Positions 7,691-16,613 of a DNA stretch of 64,000 bases are shown here, one piece after another; positions within the stretch are counted from its first letter, which is position 1, and the number at the start of each line of letters is the position of its first letter. The notes under the pieces were generated by a model. The model made no database searches, had not been told where the DNA came from, and saw only the letters and a program-made list of their open reading frames with translations. Both the position numbers and the translations under genes were made by a program. The stretch lies in assembly GCF_001571065.1 (NCBI RefSeq), contig NZ_BCSW01000007.1:43010-107009 (forward strand), in the 5' to 3' direction. The stretch is from Dietzia cinnamea NBRC 102147. Lineage in GTDB: Bacteria; Actinomycetota; Actinomycetes; Mycobacteriales; Mycobacteriaceae.

Positions 7691-8890
7691 TCAGGCCGGG
7701 GCGCGGAGCGGCGCCTCATGCGCCTCGCGGTCGAACTCCGGAAGTGGCTCGGCCGCCCGCAGGGCCCGGGCGATCGCCGGATCAGCCAGGTGCATCCGGC
7801 CGATGGAGATGAGATCGAACTCGCCACGCTCCATGCGCTCCACGACCGAATCGATGTTGTCCGCCGCCACGGCCACCTTGCCCGACTTCTGCTCGCGCAG
7901 GGACGTCCCGATCCCCACGCCGCCCACGGCGCCCGCCGGCTTACCCGTGAGCCTGCGGGCCCACCCGGCGAGGGTGACCTCGCCGTCGTCACCTTCCAGG
8001 TCGGGGAACGCCGAATCGCTGAAGCGCCTGGTCGACGCGTCGAACAGGTCGACGCCCGCCTCGGCGAGTGCGCCGAGGTAGACGCCGAGTTCGTCGGGGT
8101 CGGTGGCCTTGAGGACCGTGTAGTCCTGCTGCGTGTGCTGCGAGAAGCGGTAGAACAGCGGCGCCTCCGCGCCGATGGCCTCACGGACCGCCGCCACGAC
8201 TGCTGCGGGGAAGCGGCTCCGCGCCGCCAGGCCGCCGCCCCACTCGTCGGTGCGGCGGTTGGTATCGGCCCAGACGAACGCATCCAGCAGGTAGCCGTGG
8301 CCGCCGTGCAGGGTGACCCCGTCGAACCCGGCCTCGAGGGCATACCGTGCCGACCGGGCGAAGGCGCCGATCACGTCGGCGATGTCCGACTCGGTCATCG
8401 GCTCCACCGCCGGCGACCAGCGCTCGATGCTCCGATCCGAGTACGTGGTGACGCCCGGCGTACCCCACAGGCCCGACGGACGCATGGGGTGCATCGCCAT
8501 GAGGCGGTCGCGGCTCCCGCGATCGAAGCGGGCGTTGGCGCCCCACAGCGGACCGACGTGCCACAGCTGCGCCATGATCCGGCCGCCCGCGGCGTGCACG
8601 GCGTCCGTCACCACGCGCCACGCCGCCACGGACTCCGGACCGTCGAGGCGCGGGATCGCGGAGTGGTCGACCGACGTGGGGTGGTCCACGCCGATGCCCT
8701 CGGTGACGACCAGCCCGGTACCGCCTGCGGCGCGGGCCGCGTAGTAGTCCCGGTTGATCTCGTCGGGCAATCCGCCCGGGCAGCCCATCCGCGTCATCGG
8801 CGACATGACCAGGCGGTTGGCCAGGTGCAGTGAGCGGACGTCGAGCGACCGGAACAGGGTTTCACGACCGGGGGCGACCAGCGGATTCAT
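7691..8890 (-). CDS. NADH:flavin oxidoreductase, old yellow enzyme family
   Basis: The 399-residue protein is a TIM-barrel FMN enzyme. It shows NRLVMSPMTR near the N-terminus, a QLWHVG strand, LHGGHGYLLDAFVW with the substrate-binding HG-x-H, and FDLISIGRMHLADP near the C-terminus. Family members reduce activated C=C bonds of enones, nitro compounds or fatty-acid derivatives. The ATG at 8890 is preceded by GAGG; the huge open frame continuing upstream is a shadow of ptsI. It is probably a single-gene unit with its own promoter region (8957-8970). Substrate unknown. Confidence 0.9.
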   Translation of the reverse strand: MNPLVAPGRETLFRSLDVRSLHLANRLVMSPMTRMGCPGGLPDEINRDYYAARAAGGTGLVVTEGIGVDHPTSVDHSAIPRLDGPESVAAWRVVTDAVHAAGGRIMAQLWHVGPLWGANARFDRGSRDRLMAMHPMRPSGLWGTPGVTTYSDRSIERWSPAVEPMTESDIADVIGAFARSARYALEAGFDGVTLHGGHGYLLDAFVWADTNRRTDEWGGGLAARSRFPAAVVAAVREAIGAEAPLFYRFSQHTQQDYTVLKATDPDELGVYLGALAEAGVDLFDASTRRFSDSAFPDLEGDDGEVTLAGWARRLTGKPAGAVGGVGIGTSLREQKSGKVAVAADNIDSVVERMERGEFDLISIGRMHLADPAIARALRAAEPLPEFDREAHEAPLRAPA

Positions 8891-8956
8891 GATGTGAGAC
8901 CTCGTGATTCTCGGTGTGGCGACGAAGGCGGAGTCCTGATCTGGACACTCTTGTCG

Positions 8957-8970
8957 TTGACAGGCGTCAA
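8957..8970 (-). promoter_or_regulatory. TTGAC-N4-GTCAA dyad upstream of the old yellow enzyme gene
   Basis: TTGAC (8957-8961) and GTCAA (8966-8970) form a perfect short inverted repeat, and on the minus strand TTGACG could serve as the -35 box of the reductase gene. A regulator bound here would overlap the promoter. No regulator gene is adjacent, and the -10 box is unclear. Confidence 0.4.
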
Positions 8971-9048
8971 GTGTAGACCAGCCAATGGTGTTCGCGGAGG
9001 TCCTCGAAGTGGCGCTCCGCCGACGCCGCCCGCGTACCCGGCGCCCCC

Positions 9049-10770
9049 TCAGCCGCGGGCGGCGCGGACCGCGTCCCGGGCGTCGCGGGCCGTGTCGCTG
9101 TCGAGCGCGATCCGGGCGAACTCGCGGCACTGCTGGAGCGTGACCCCGGCCAGCGCGGCGCCGACGTGGGGGAGGGCGGCGGTGGCCACCGACAGCGAGG
9201 TGACGCCGAGCCCCAGCAGGACGCAGGCGAGGTCCGGGTCGGCCGCCGCTTCGCCGCACACGCCCACCGGGATCGACCGGCCGTCGGGGGAACGGCCGGC
9301 GGCGTCGGCGACCGTGCGGATGAGTCGCAGCACCGCGGGCTGCCAGGGATCGGTGAGGGCGGCCAGGTCGGGGGACATCCGGTCGGCTGCCATGACGTAC
9401 TGGGTGAGGTCGTTGGTGCCGACGGACAGGAAGTCCACGTGCGGCAGGAAGCGGTCCACCGCCACGGCGACGGACGGCACCTCGACCATGATCCCGGGCG
9501 TGAGGCCCCGGCCGCGGCAGCGGTCGGCGAAGTCGCGGGCCTCGTGGACGGTGGCCACCATCGGCGCCATCACCCACGGTGAGGACTGCGCTCCGCCGAC
9601 CTGCCGGCCGGCCGCCGCGAGGGCGTCGAGCTGGCGGTCCAGTAGCCCGCGGTCGAGCAGGTCCACGCGGATCCCGCGCACGCCGAGGGCGGGGTTGTCC
9701 TCCTCGGTCATCCCGGCGAACGCGAGCGGCTTGTCCGAGCCGGCGTCGAGGGTCCGGGTGACGACGCGCGCGTCGGAGAAGGCGCCGAGCACTCGGGCGT
9801 AGAGCGCGACCTGCTCGTCGTGGGTCGGCTCGTCGGCCCGGTCGAGGAACGCCAGCTCGGTGCGGAACAGGCCGATCCCCGCGGCCGGGCCGGCGGCGGC
9901 CGCCTCCGCGCCGTCGCCGTCCTGGACGTTGGCGAGCAGGGAGACCGCGTGGCCGTCGGCGAGGGCGGCGGGTCCGGTCCAGCTCGCCGCCGCGGCGCGG
10001 CTGCGCCGGTCCGCCTCGGCCGCCGCAGCGGCCGGGCCCTCCTCGGGCTCGACCGTGACGGTGCCCGCGGCGGCGTCGACGAGCACGCGGGTGCCGTCGG
10101 CGACGGCGGACAGGCCTCCCGCGGCGACCATGCAGGGGATGCCCAGCTGCCGGGCGATGATCGCGGTGTGTGAGGTGGGGCCGCCCTGCTCGCACACGAT
10201 CGCCAGCACGAGGGCCGGGTCGAGGCCGGCGGTGTCGGCGGGGGCCAGGTCGTCGGCCAGGAGGATGCCGGGTTCGTCGAACTCGGGGATCCCCGGTTCG
10301 GGCAGGCCGCGCAGTTCGGCGACCACCCGGGCGCAGAGATCGCGCAGGTCGGTGATGCGTTCGGCCTGCCGGCCGCCGATCTTGGCGAACTTCGCGGCGA
10401 AGCTCTCGGTGGCGGCGACCGCCGCGGCCTCGACCGCCGCGCCCTTCTTCAGCTCCTTGGTGACCTCCTTGGCCCAGCCGCGGTCGCGGGCGAGTACGGC
10501 GTTGGCGGTGAGCACCTCGGCGCTGACGCCGGTCGCCAGGGCGGCCCGCTGGTCGAGGCGGTCGGCGACGGTGGCGGCCGCGGCAGCGAAGCGCTCGCGA
10601 CCGCGCTCGACGGCCTCCTGGTCCACCGCGCCCGGCGTGTCCGGGGCGGCGGCCGGGGCGGGCCCGTCAAGGGCGTCGGGCCGGACCACCCATCGGGCGG
10701 GCCCGTGGGCGAGTCCGGCGACCACGCCGGTGCCGCGGATGACCGCCCCGGCCTTCGACTGCTGCGTCAT
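9049..10770 (-). CDS. ptsI: PTS enzyme I (phosphoenolpyruvate-protein phosphotransferase)
   Basis: The 573-residue protein is full-length enzyme I. The phosphorylated histidine is His201 in CEQGGPTSHTAIIARQLGIP; the PEP-binding barrel shows GIGLFRTELAFL, TLDAGSDKPL, FLSVGTNDLTQYVMA and the catalytic Cys in GVCGEAA. It takes phosphate from PEP and passes it to HPr (14875-15132), which feeds the fructose EII (12693-14801). It is divergent from the fru operon across a 135-base region with overlapping promoters. The N-terminal domain is rich in alanine but intact. Confidence 0.95.
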   Translation of the reverse strand: MTQQSKAGAVIRGTGVVAGLAHGPARWVVRPDALDGPAPAAAPDTPGAVDQEAVERGRERFAAAAATVADRLDQRAALATGVSAEVLTANAVLARDRGWAKEVTKELKKGAAVEAAAVAATESFAAKFAKIGGRQAERITDLRDLCARVVAELRGLPEPGIPEFDEPGILLADDLAPADTAGLDPALVLAIVCEQGGPTSHTAIIARQLGIPCMVAAGGLSAVADGTRVLVDAAAGTVTVEPEEGPAAAAAEADRRSRAAAASWTGPAALADGHAVSLLANVQDGDGAEAAAAGPAAGIGLFRTELAFLDRADEPTHDEQVALYARVLGAFSDARVVTRTLDAGSDKPLAFAGMTEEDNPALGVRGIRVDLLDRGLLDRQLDALAAAGRQVGGAQSSPWVMAPMVATVHEARDFADRCRGRGLTPGIMVEVPSVAVAVDRFLPHVDFLSVGTNDLTQYVMAADRMSPDLAALTDPWQPAVLRLIRTVADAAGRSPDGRSIPVGVCGEAAADPDLACVLLGLGVTSLSVATAALPHVGAALAGVTLQQCREFARIALDSDTARDARDAVRAARG

Positions 10771-10827
10771 TGGGAGCTCCTAGCGGACCGGGCACCCGCG
10801 CCCGGCCGATCGAGTGGTTCTGTGACG

Positions 10828-10873
10828 AGAATAACTAAGACCGCTTGACTTTCCAACCGTTTCGGGCAGAATC
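10828..10873. promoter_or_regulatory. face-to-face promoters of ptsI and the fru operon
   Basis: Plus strand: TTGACT (10845-10850), 17-base spacer, AGAATC (10868-10873), pointing to fruR. Minus strand: TTGGAA (10856-10851), 17-base spacer, TATTCT (10833-10828), pointing to ptsI. The two -35 boxes lie side by side, so one regulator site could govern both directions; the DeoR-type FruR encoded next door is the obvious candidate. Both assignments rest on sequence matches only. Confidence 0.65.
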
Positions 10874-10905
10874 CAACACACTCGGTCACAGGCGAAAGGC
10901 TCACC

Positions 10906-11673
10906 ATGTACGGCAGCGAGCGACGACGGCGCATCACGGAGACCCTCGCCGCGTCCGGGCGGGTCACCGTGGCCGAACTCGCCGCCGACCTCGACGTGAG
11001 CGCCGAGACCATCCGCCGCGACCTGTCGGTCCTGGAATCAGAGGGCCACCTCGAGCGCACGCACGGCGGCGCGGTGTGCGCGGTCCCGGGTGGTCGTGTG
11101 GAGCGGACCCTCGCCGCGCGCCGGTCGGAGAACGTCGAGGCCAAGACCGCGATCGGCCGGGCCGCGCTTCGCCTGCTGCCCGCCGCCTGCGGGACCGTGC
11201 TGGTCGACGCAGGCTCCACCACCGCGGCCCTCGCCGAGGCGCTGCCCGCCGACCACGGGCTGACGGTCATCACCAACTCGGTCCCCGTCGCCGACGGCCT
11301 GCACCGCGCGGCGACCGACGACCTGCACGTGCTCGGCGGGACGGTCCGCGGCCTCACCGGCGGGTGTGTGGGCGCGTCGGTGCTTCGGGCGCTGGAGGCG
11401 ATCCGCGTGGACGTGGCGTTCGTCGGCGCCAACGGCCTCCACCCCGACCGCGGCCTCACCACCCAGGACCCGGACGAGGCGGCGGTGAAGAACGCCATGT
11501 GCGGCGCCGCGCGGCGGGTGGCGGTGCTCGCCGACTCGAGCAAGTTCGGCCACGAGTTCCTCGTCTCGTTCGCCCGCCTCGACCAGATCGATGTGCTGGT
11601 CACCGACTCGCCCCCGCCCGGCCCGCTCGCCGCCGCGCTGGACACCCACGGAATCGAGGTCGTGCTGCCATGA
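10906..11673 (+). CDS. fruR: DeoR-family transcriptional regulator of the fructose operon
   Basis: The 255-residue protein has an N-terminal winged helix (RRRRITETLAASGRVTVAEL, then DLDVSAETIRRDLSVLE with the DeoR recognition helix, and THGGAV) followed by a sugar-phosphate-sensing domain (VLVDAGSTTAAL, VITNSVPVAD, VAFVGANGL). DeoR proteins of fru operons respond to fructose 1-phosphate. The ATG follows GGCGAAAGG, and the stop overlaps the fruK start as ATGA, so the regulator and kinase are translationally coupled. It probably controls its own operon and ptsI. Confidence 0.92.
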   Translation: MYGSERRRRITETLAASGRVTVAELAADLDVSAETIRRDLSVLESEGHLERTHGGAVCAVPGGRVERTLAARRSENVEAKTAIGRAALRLLPAACGTVLVDAGSTTAALAEALPADHGLTVITNSVPVADGLHRAATDDLHVLGGTVRGLTGGCVGASVLRALEAIRVDVAFVGANGLHPDRGLTTQDPDEAAVKNAMCGAARRVAVLADSSKFGHEFLVSFARLDQIDVLVTDSPPPGPLAAALDTHGIEVVLP

Positions 11674-12629
11674 TCGTCACGCTCACCATGAACCCGTCGG
11701 TGGACCGCACCGCGCAGCTGCCGGCGCCGCTCGCCGTGGGCGGGGTCAATCGCATAGCGGCCGTCGACGACTCACCCGGCGGAAAGGGCGTCAACGTCGC
11801 ACGTGTGGTGGCTGCCGGCGGGGTGGAGGCGCGCGCGGTGTTCCCCGCGCCTCCCGAGGACCCGTTCGTGACGATGTGCGCCGCGACCGGCGTCGCGACA
11901 TCCGTGATGCCGACGACCGGGGCCGTGCGGATCAACCTCACCCTCGCCGACCCCGAGGGCACCACCACCAAGATCAACTCCCCTGGCCCCGAGCTCGATG
12001 CCGCCACGCTCGACCGGGTCCGGTCCACGATCGCCGACCTCGCCCGCGACGCGCAGTGGGTGGTGCTGTGCGGATCCCTGCCGCGCGGCGTGGAGGACGA
12101 CTTCTACGCCGACCTGGTCACCGCCCTGCGTCCGGCGGGGGCGCGCCTCGCCGTCGACACCTCCGACGCGCCCCTGGCAGCCCTCGCCGCGCGACTCCCG
12201 GACGCCGCGCCGGACCTGGTCAAACCCAACGGCGAGGAGCTCGGCCAGCTCGCCGGCGTCGACGGTGCGGAGCTGGAACGACGCGCCGCCGACGGTGACA
12301 CCGGACCCGTGGCCGCCGCCGCACGCGCCCTGCGTGAGCGGGGCGTCGGCGCGGTCCTGGTCACCCTGGGCGGTGCCGGAGCAGTCCTGGTCGACGACGA
12401 CGAGACGTGGTTCGCGAACGCCCCCGCCGTGCAGGTCAGGTCCACGGTCGGGGCCGGCGACTCCGCGCTCGCGGGATATCTGCTCGCCGGGGCCCGCGGA
12501 CTCCCGCCGCGGGACCGTCTCGCATGGGCCGTCGGTCACGGCAGCGTGGCCGCCTCCCTGCCCGGCACCGGACTACCGCTGGGCCTCGACCCCGCCACCT
12601 TCCGCGCCACGCTCAGGCGCCTCGACTGA
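11670..12629 (+). CDS. fruK: 1-phosphofructokinase
   Basis: The 319-residue protein belongs to the PfkB sugar kinases: LTMNPSVDRTAQL at the N-terminus, DSPGGKGVNVARVVAAGG, LCGSLPRGV and the catalytic TVGAGDSALAGYL with the base aspartate. It phosphorylates fructose 1-phosphate, made by FruA, to fructose 1,6-bisphosphate. It starts four bases inside fruR and is followed after 63 bases by fruA. Its length is typical. Confidence 0.94.
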   Translation: MIVTLTMNPSVDRTAQLPAPLAVGGVNRIAAVDDSPGGKGVNVARVVAAGGVEARAVFPAPPEDPFVTMCAATGVATSVMPTTGAVRINLTLADPEGTTTKINSPGPELDAATLDRVRSTIADLARDAQWVVLCGSLPRGVEDDFYADLVTALRPAGARLAVDTSDAPLAALAARLPDAAPDLVKPNGEELGQLAGVDGAELERRAADGDTGPVAAAARALRERGVGAVLVTLGGAGAVLVDDDETWFANAPAVQVRSTVGAGDSALAGYLLAGARGLPPRDRLAWAVGHGSVAASLPGTGLPLGLDPATFRATLRRLD

Positions 12630-12692
12630 GGTCCCCGTCCCCGCCCCCCCTCTCACCGCGAACCCCTTCTCACCACGACACGGAGCACGGCC

Positions 12693-14801
12693 ATGAACCA
12701 GCCCATCATCGAGACCGCCACCGTGCGGCTCGACGCCGACCTCGGCGGCACCAAGCAGGAGGTGATCCGGGCGCTGGCCCGGACCCTCGTCGACGCCGGC
12801 CGCGCCGATGACCACGACACCCTGGTGCGCGACCTCCTCGCCCGAGAGGACAAAGCGGCCACCGGCATGAAGGGCGGGATCGCGATCCCGCACTGCAAGT
12901 CCGAGGCCGTGACCTCACCGAGCCTCGCGTTCGCCCGACTCGACCCGCCCGTCGACTTCGGCGCCAAGGACGGACCCGCCGACCTCGTACTGATGATCGG
13001 CGCCCCCGCCGGCGGCGGCAAGGAACACCTCAAGCTGCTCGCCACGCTCGCGCGGAACCTCGTGCGGGCCGAGTTCGTGGACGCCCTCCGGGCGGCCGCC
13101 ACGGCCGAGGACGCGGTCGCGGCCATCGAGAAGGTGCTCGCCGCGCAGGAGCAGAAGGCCTCGTCGTCGTCCTCGTCGGCGCCCGCCCCCACGGCGTCCG
13201 GCGGCGGGGCGGCGACCACAACCGACGGTGGTGGCGACGCGCCGCTGCGCCTGGTCGCGGTGACCGCCTGCCCCACCGGCATCGCCCACACCTACATGGC
13301 CGCCGACTCCCTGGCCCAGGCCGCGCAGGCGCGTGGCGTCGATCTGCAGGTGGAGACCCAGGGCTCGGCGGGCGCCACCGCCCTCGACCCGGGCGTGATC
13401 GAGGCGGCCGACGCGGTCGTGTTCGCCACCGACGTCGGCGTCCGCGACCGCGGCCGCTTCGCCGGCAAGCCCGTCGTCGAGTACGGCGTGAAGAAGGCCA
13501 TCGACGCCCCCGACCGGGTCCTCGACGAGGCGCTGGCCGCCGCGCGCGACCCCCGCGCCCGTCGCGTGTCGGCCGACTCCGGCGACGGCTCGGGGACCGC
13601 CGCGTCGGGCGCGTCCGGCGCCGACGAGCACTGGGCCCGCGGACTGCAGCGCGCGGTGATGACCGGCGTGTCCTACATGATCCCGTTCGTCGCTGCCGGC
13701 GGACTGCTCCTCGCGCTCGGCTTCCTCTTCGCCGGCTACGACGTCGCGTTCGTGTGGCAAGAACTGTCCACCTCGTTCACGCTCACCGACCTGCCCGGCG
13801 AGGTCTGGTACCTCGACGGCGAGATCGTCTCCGCCGGCACCGCCGGCGCCGAGGCCCTCACCCACGCGGGCCTGCGCCTCTACATCGGCGCAGTGCTGTT
13901 CGCGATCGGCCAGGCGGCGATGGGGTTCATGATCGCCGTGCTGTCGGGGTACATCGCCTACGGCCTGGCCGACCGCCCCGGCATCGCCCCGGGCTTCGTC
14001 GGCGGTGCGCTGTCCGCGACCCTCGGTGCCGGCTTCATCGGCGCCCTGGTCACCGGCATCCTCGCCGGCTACCTCGTGCGCTGGATGACCACGTGGAAGA
14101 CCCCGCGCTGGCTGTCCGGCCTCATGCCCGTCGTGCTCATCCCGTTGATCGGCTCGCTCGCGATCGGTCTGCTCATGTTCCTCCTGCTCGGCCGCCCGCT
14201 GGCCGCGCTCACCGAGGCCATGGAGTCCTGGCTCGGCGGCATGACCGGCTCCTCGGTGATCCTGCTCGGCGTGATCCTGGGTCTGATGATGTGCTTCGAC
14301 CTGGGCGGGCCCGTCAACAAGGCGGCATACACGTTCGCCACCGCCGGACTGGTCGCCGACAACCCCGCGACGCTGCGGATCATGGCAGCGGTGATGGCCG
14401 CCGGCATGGTCCCGCCGCTGGCGATGGGCCTGGCCACCGTCGTGCGCAAGCGGCTGTTCAGCCCGGCCGAGCAGGAGAACGGCCGCGCCGCGTTCCTGCT
14501 GGGCGCGAGCTTCATCTCCGAGGGCGCCATCCCGTTCGCCGCCGCCGACCCGCTGCGCGTGATCCCGTCGATGATGGCCGGCGGCGCCGTGACCGGCGCG
14601 CTGATCATGGCGTTCTCCGTGGAGTCGTACGCGCCCCACGGCGGCCTGTTCGTGGTGTTCGCCATCAACCCGGTCTGGGGCTACCTACTGGCGATCCTCG
14701 CCGGGACCCTGGTGGCGTGCGCGGCCGTGGTGGCCGCCAAGTCCGCGCGCCGCACCCCGGCAGTGGCCCCGGCCGCCGCGGCCGAGCCGGTCGCGGCCTG
14801 A
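12693..14801 (+). CDS. fruA: fructose-specific PTS enzyme IIABC
   Basis: The 702-residue protein carries three PTS domains in the order A-B-C. EIIA covers about residues 1-150 with phosphorylated His67 in GIAIPHCKS. A flexible linker with a serine run (157-162) precedes EIIB, where Cys193 in TACPTGIAHTYMA is the phosphocysteine. EIIC occupies about 320-690, with GVSYMIPFVAAGGLL and LGGPVNKAAY in the membrane. It imports fructose and phosphorylates it to fructose 1-phosphate. It is downstream of fruK and upstream of ptsH, so the operon holds all specific parts of the pathway except ptsI. Confidence 0.95.
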   Translation: MNQPIIETATVRLDADLGGTKQEVIRALARTLVDAGRADDHDTLVRDLLAREDKAATGMKGGIAIPHCKSEAVTSPSLAFARLDPPVDFGAKDGPADLVLMIGAPAGGGKEHLKLLATLARNLVRAEFVDALRAAATAEDAVAAIEKVLAAQEQKASSSSSSAPAPTASGGGAATTTDGGGDAPLRLVAVTACPTGIAHTYMAADSLAQAAQARGVDLQVETQGSAGATALDPGVIEAADAVVFATDVGVRDRGRFAGKPVVEYGVKKAIDAPDRVLDEALAAARDPRARRVSADSGDGSGTAASGASGADEHWARGLQRAVMTGVSYMIPFVAAGGLLLALGFLFAGYDVAFVWQELSTSFTLTDLPGEVWYLDGEIVSAGTAGAEALTHAGLRLYIGAVLFAIGQAAMGFMIAVLSGYIAYGLADRPGIAPGFVGGALSATLGAGFIGALVTGILAGYLVRWMTTWKTPRWLSGLMPVVLIPLIGSLAIGLLMFLLLGRPLAALTEAMESWLGGMTGSSVILLGVILGLMMCFDLGGPVNKAAYTFATAGLVADNPATLRIMAAVMAAGMVPPLAMGLATVVRKRLFSPAEQENGRAAFLLGASFISEGAIPFAAADPLRVIPSMMAGGAVTGALIMAFSVESYAPHGGLFVVFAINPVWGYLLAILAGTLVACAAVVAAKSARRTPAVAPAAAAEPVAA

Positions 14802-14874
14802 CCGCCCACCCTGCACGATGGCGGCAAGGCCCGACCCCCGCGCCCCCGCCACCCACCCCACAGGAGGAGACACC

Positions 14875-15132
14875 ATGGCCAGCACCACCGTCATCGTCGG
14901 ATCGGCCGAGGGCCTGCACGCCCGCCCGGCCGGCATCATCGCCGAGGCCGCCGAGAAGTACGACACGGACATCGAGATCACCTTCGACGGCGAGGAGGCC
15001 GACGCCGCCTCCGCGATGCTCATCATGGCACTCGGTGCGGAGAAGGGCGCCGAGGTCACGGTGAGCGGCGACGACGCCGACGCCGTCGCCGAGATCGCCG
15101 CCCTCATCGAGCAGGACCTCGACGCCGACTGA
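14875..15132 (+). CDS. ptsH: phosphocarrier protein HPr
   Basis: The 85-residue protein has the phosphorylated His15 in EGLHARPAG and a serine at position 46 (AASAML), where Gram-positive HPr is regulated by HPr kinase. It relays phosphate from enzyme I to FruA. A very strong AGGAGGAGA ribosome binding site precedes the ATG. It is the last gene of the fru operon and is followed by a long hairpin (15163-15221) between converging genes. Confidence 0.94.
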   Translation: MASTTVIVGSAEGLHARPAGIIAEAAEKYDTDIEITFDGEEADAASAMLIMALGAEKGAEVTVSGDDADAVAEIAALIEQDLDAD

Positions 15133-15162
15133 GTCGGCGCTGCGCCCGCCCGGCACTCACCG

Positions 15163-15221
15163 TCGAGAAGACGGTTCCGCCCGTATCGCCCGAGAGGCGA
15201 CGTGCGAAACCGTCTTCTCGA
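15163..15221. repeat. convergent-gene hairpin repeat, copy A (probable bidirectional terminator)
   Basis: An 18-base arm starting TCGAGAAGACGGTT (15163-15180) pairs with GCGAAACCGTCTTCTCGA (15204-15221) at 17 of 18 positions. The loop holds a second small stem TCGCC/GGCGA. It lies between ptsH and the converging DapA-like gene. Arms and loop match the elements at 35842-35904 and 57588-57650; the loop is inverted relative to the copy at 35842. Confidence 0.8.
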
Positions 15222-15305
15222 TGAGGACGAGGGCCCGGCGCCGGACCCAGGCGACCTCCGGCGAGGGGACGGCTCAAGTATGAGCCCGCCGGGGTGAACC
15301 TGTTG

Positions 15306-16256
15306 TTATTTCGCGAGCGACAGTGCGGTGAGGACGGTCTCCACCTCGGCCCGGTCACGTCCCCGCAGACCCAGGAGTGGTCGGGGCAGGCAATGCCCCG
15401 GAGCCAGTCCGAGCAGTTCGGCGACCGCCGCCACCACCCGCAGGCTCCCGTGCCGGACGAACAGGTCCCACAGTAAGGCGAGCCGGTCCGACGCGGCGAA
15501 GGCCTCCCCGCTGTCGCCCGCCAGCGCCGAGCGGGCGATCTGGAGGGCAGGGCCGGGCAGGGTGCCGGCGAGGACGGAGTACCAGCAGTCGCAGCCACCG
15601 AGGAGCGCCGCGGCGGCCGAGGGATCGCCGGAGACCCCCAACCCGACGCGCGCGGGCACGGCCTCCCGGAGCCGCGCTATGTGGTCGCGCGCGGCCTCGG
15701 CGGCGGGTGGGGGCGGCGGGATCTTGATCGACGCGACCGCGGGAAGCTCAGTCAGACGGGCGTAGAGCTCGGGCGTGAAGTCGAACCGGGTGGTGCCGGG
15801 GTTGTCGTAGACCACCATCGGGACGGACAGCTCGGTCGCGACGTCGGTGTACAAGCCCACCACGTCGTCGGCGGTGAGCGGCTGGTAGCTCATGGGGGCG
15901 AGCATGACCGCGGCGGCGCCGGCCGCCTGCGCGTCGTGGGCGAGCGCCCGCGCGTGGGAGGTGCGCAGCGCGCTGATGCCGACGATCACCGGGGTTCCGC
16001 CCGCGTGCCGAACGGTCAGCTCGGCCACGCGGCGCCGCTCGGCCCCGTCGAGGTAGGCGTACGAGCCGGTCGAGCCCAGGGCGCCGATCGAGTCGATCCC
16101 GGCGCGCGCCAGCCGCTCGACGATCCCCGCGTATGCGTGCTCGTCGACACGGTCGTCGCGCAGCGGGGTGAGGGGGAACGCGCTCAGGCCGGTGGTCACG
16201 CCCGCGCCGACCGCCTCCGCGGCCGCGCGCGCCGCCCCGGCCCGGTCGGCGGTCAC
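15306..16256 (-). CDS. dihydrodipicolinate synthase (DapA) family aldolase
   Basis: The 316-residue protein has the DapA/NAL TIM-barrel pattern: GVTTGLSAFPLTPLRDD, IGALGSTGSYAYL, VIVGISALRT, VVYDNPGTTRFDF with the Tyr of the active site, and SIKIPPPP with the Schiff-base lysine. Members cleave or form 2-keto acids. The substrate here is unknown; it is probably not the lysine-pathway DapA. I chose the GTG at 16256 because codon bias becomes coding-like there and it overlaps the TGA of a short upstream frame. An in-frame ATG at 16343 has a better ribosome binding site, but the added residues use AT-ending codons and look non-coding. Confidence 0.82.
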   Translation of the reverse strand: MTADRAGAARAAAEAVGAGVTTGLSAFPLTPLRDDRVDEHAYAGIVERLARAGIDSIGALGSTGSYAYLDGAERRRVAELTVRHAGGTPVIVGISALRTSHARALAHDAQAAGAAAVMLAPMSYQPLTADDVVGLYTDVATELSVPMVVYDNPGTTRFDFTPELYARLTELPAVASIKIPPPPPAAEAARDHIARLREAVPARVGLGVSGDPSAAAALLGGCDCWYSVLAGTLPGPALQIARSALAGDSGEAFAASDRLALLWDLFVRHGSLRVVAAVAELLGLAPGHCLPRPLLGLRGRDRAEVETVLTALSLAK

Positions 16257-16343
16257 AGCCTCAGCACCCGTCCGCACACCACCGGGTGCACCTCGTCGCA
16301 GCACTCGGCGACGGTCTGGTTGAGCGCACCGAGCAGGTCCCAT
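16253..16343 (-). pseudogene. possible 29-codon leader ORF with a one-base disruption
   Basis: AAGGAGG and an ATG (16343-16341) precede a frame that reads DLLGALNQTVAECCDEV with over 90 percent G or C at third positions and ends in a TGA overlapping the DapA-like GTG. The ATG is out of this frame by one base, in a run of three G (minus strand). Removing one G would give a 29-residue peptide translationally coupled to the aldolase. It may be a decayed small gene or a sequencing indel. No function is known to me. Confidence 0.35.
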
Positions 16344-16613
16344 GCCGGGCCTCCTTCGTCGTTGTGGTGACCTGACTCTAGAGGGTCGCGGGACGTGTCG
16401 ATCCCCTGATGGCGGCGCCCGACGGCAGGGTTTCCGGGCAGCAGTCGACTGGTGACGTCGTGATGGGCGGCGTCGGCGAGCGGGCCGGCGTGCTCAGGGA
16501 GCCCGGCGTGTGTGGGGTCCGTCGCCGCCGAGCCCGGTCCCGCTCAGCCATCGACGGCGGCTCCCAGTCCTTCTGGCCTGACGCGGAACCGCACACGGAC
16601 GTACCGTCGGGGT

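Noticed and set aside
7691..10195. An 834-codon open frame on the minus strand running from ptsI into the reductase gene
   Set aside because: Its upstream half is a shadow frame of ptsI with Arg/Gly/Pro-rich nonsense; only the part from 8890 is coding.
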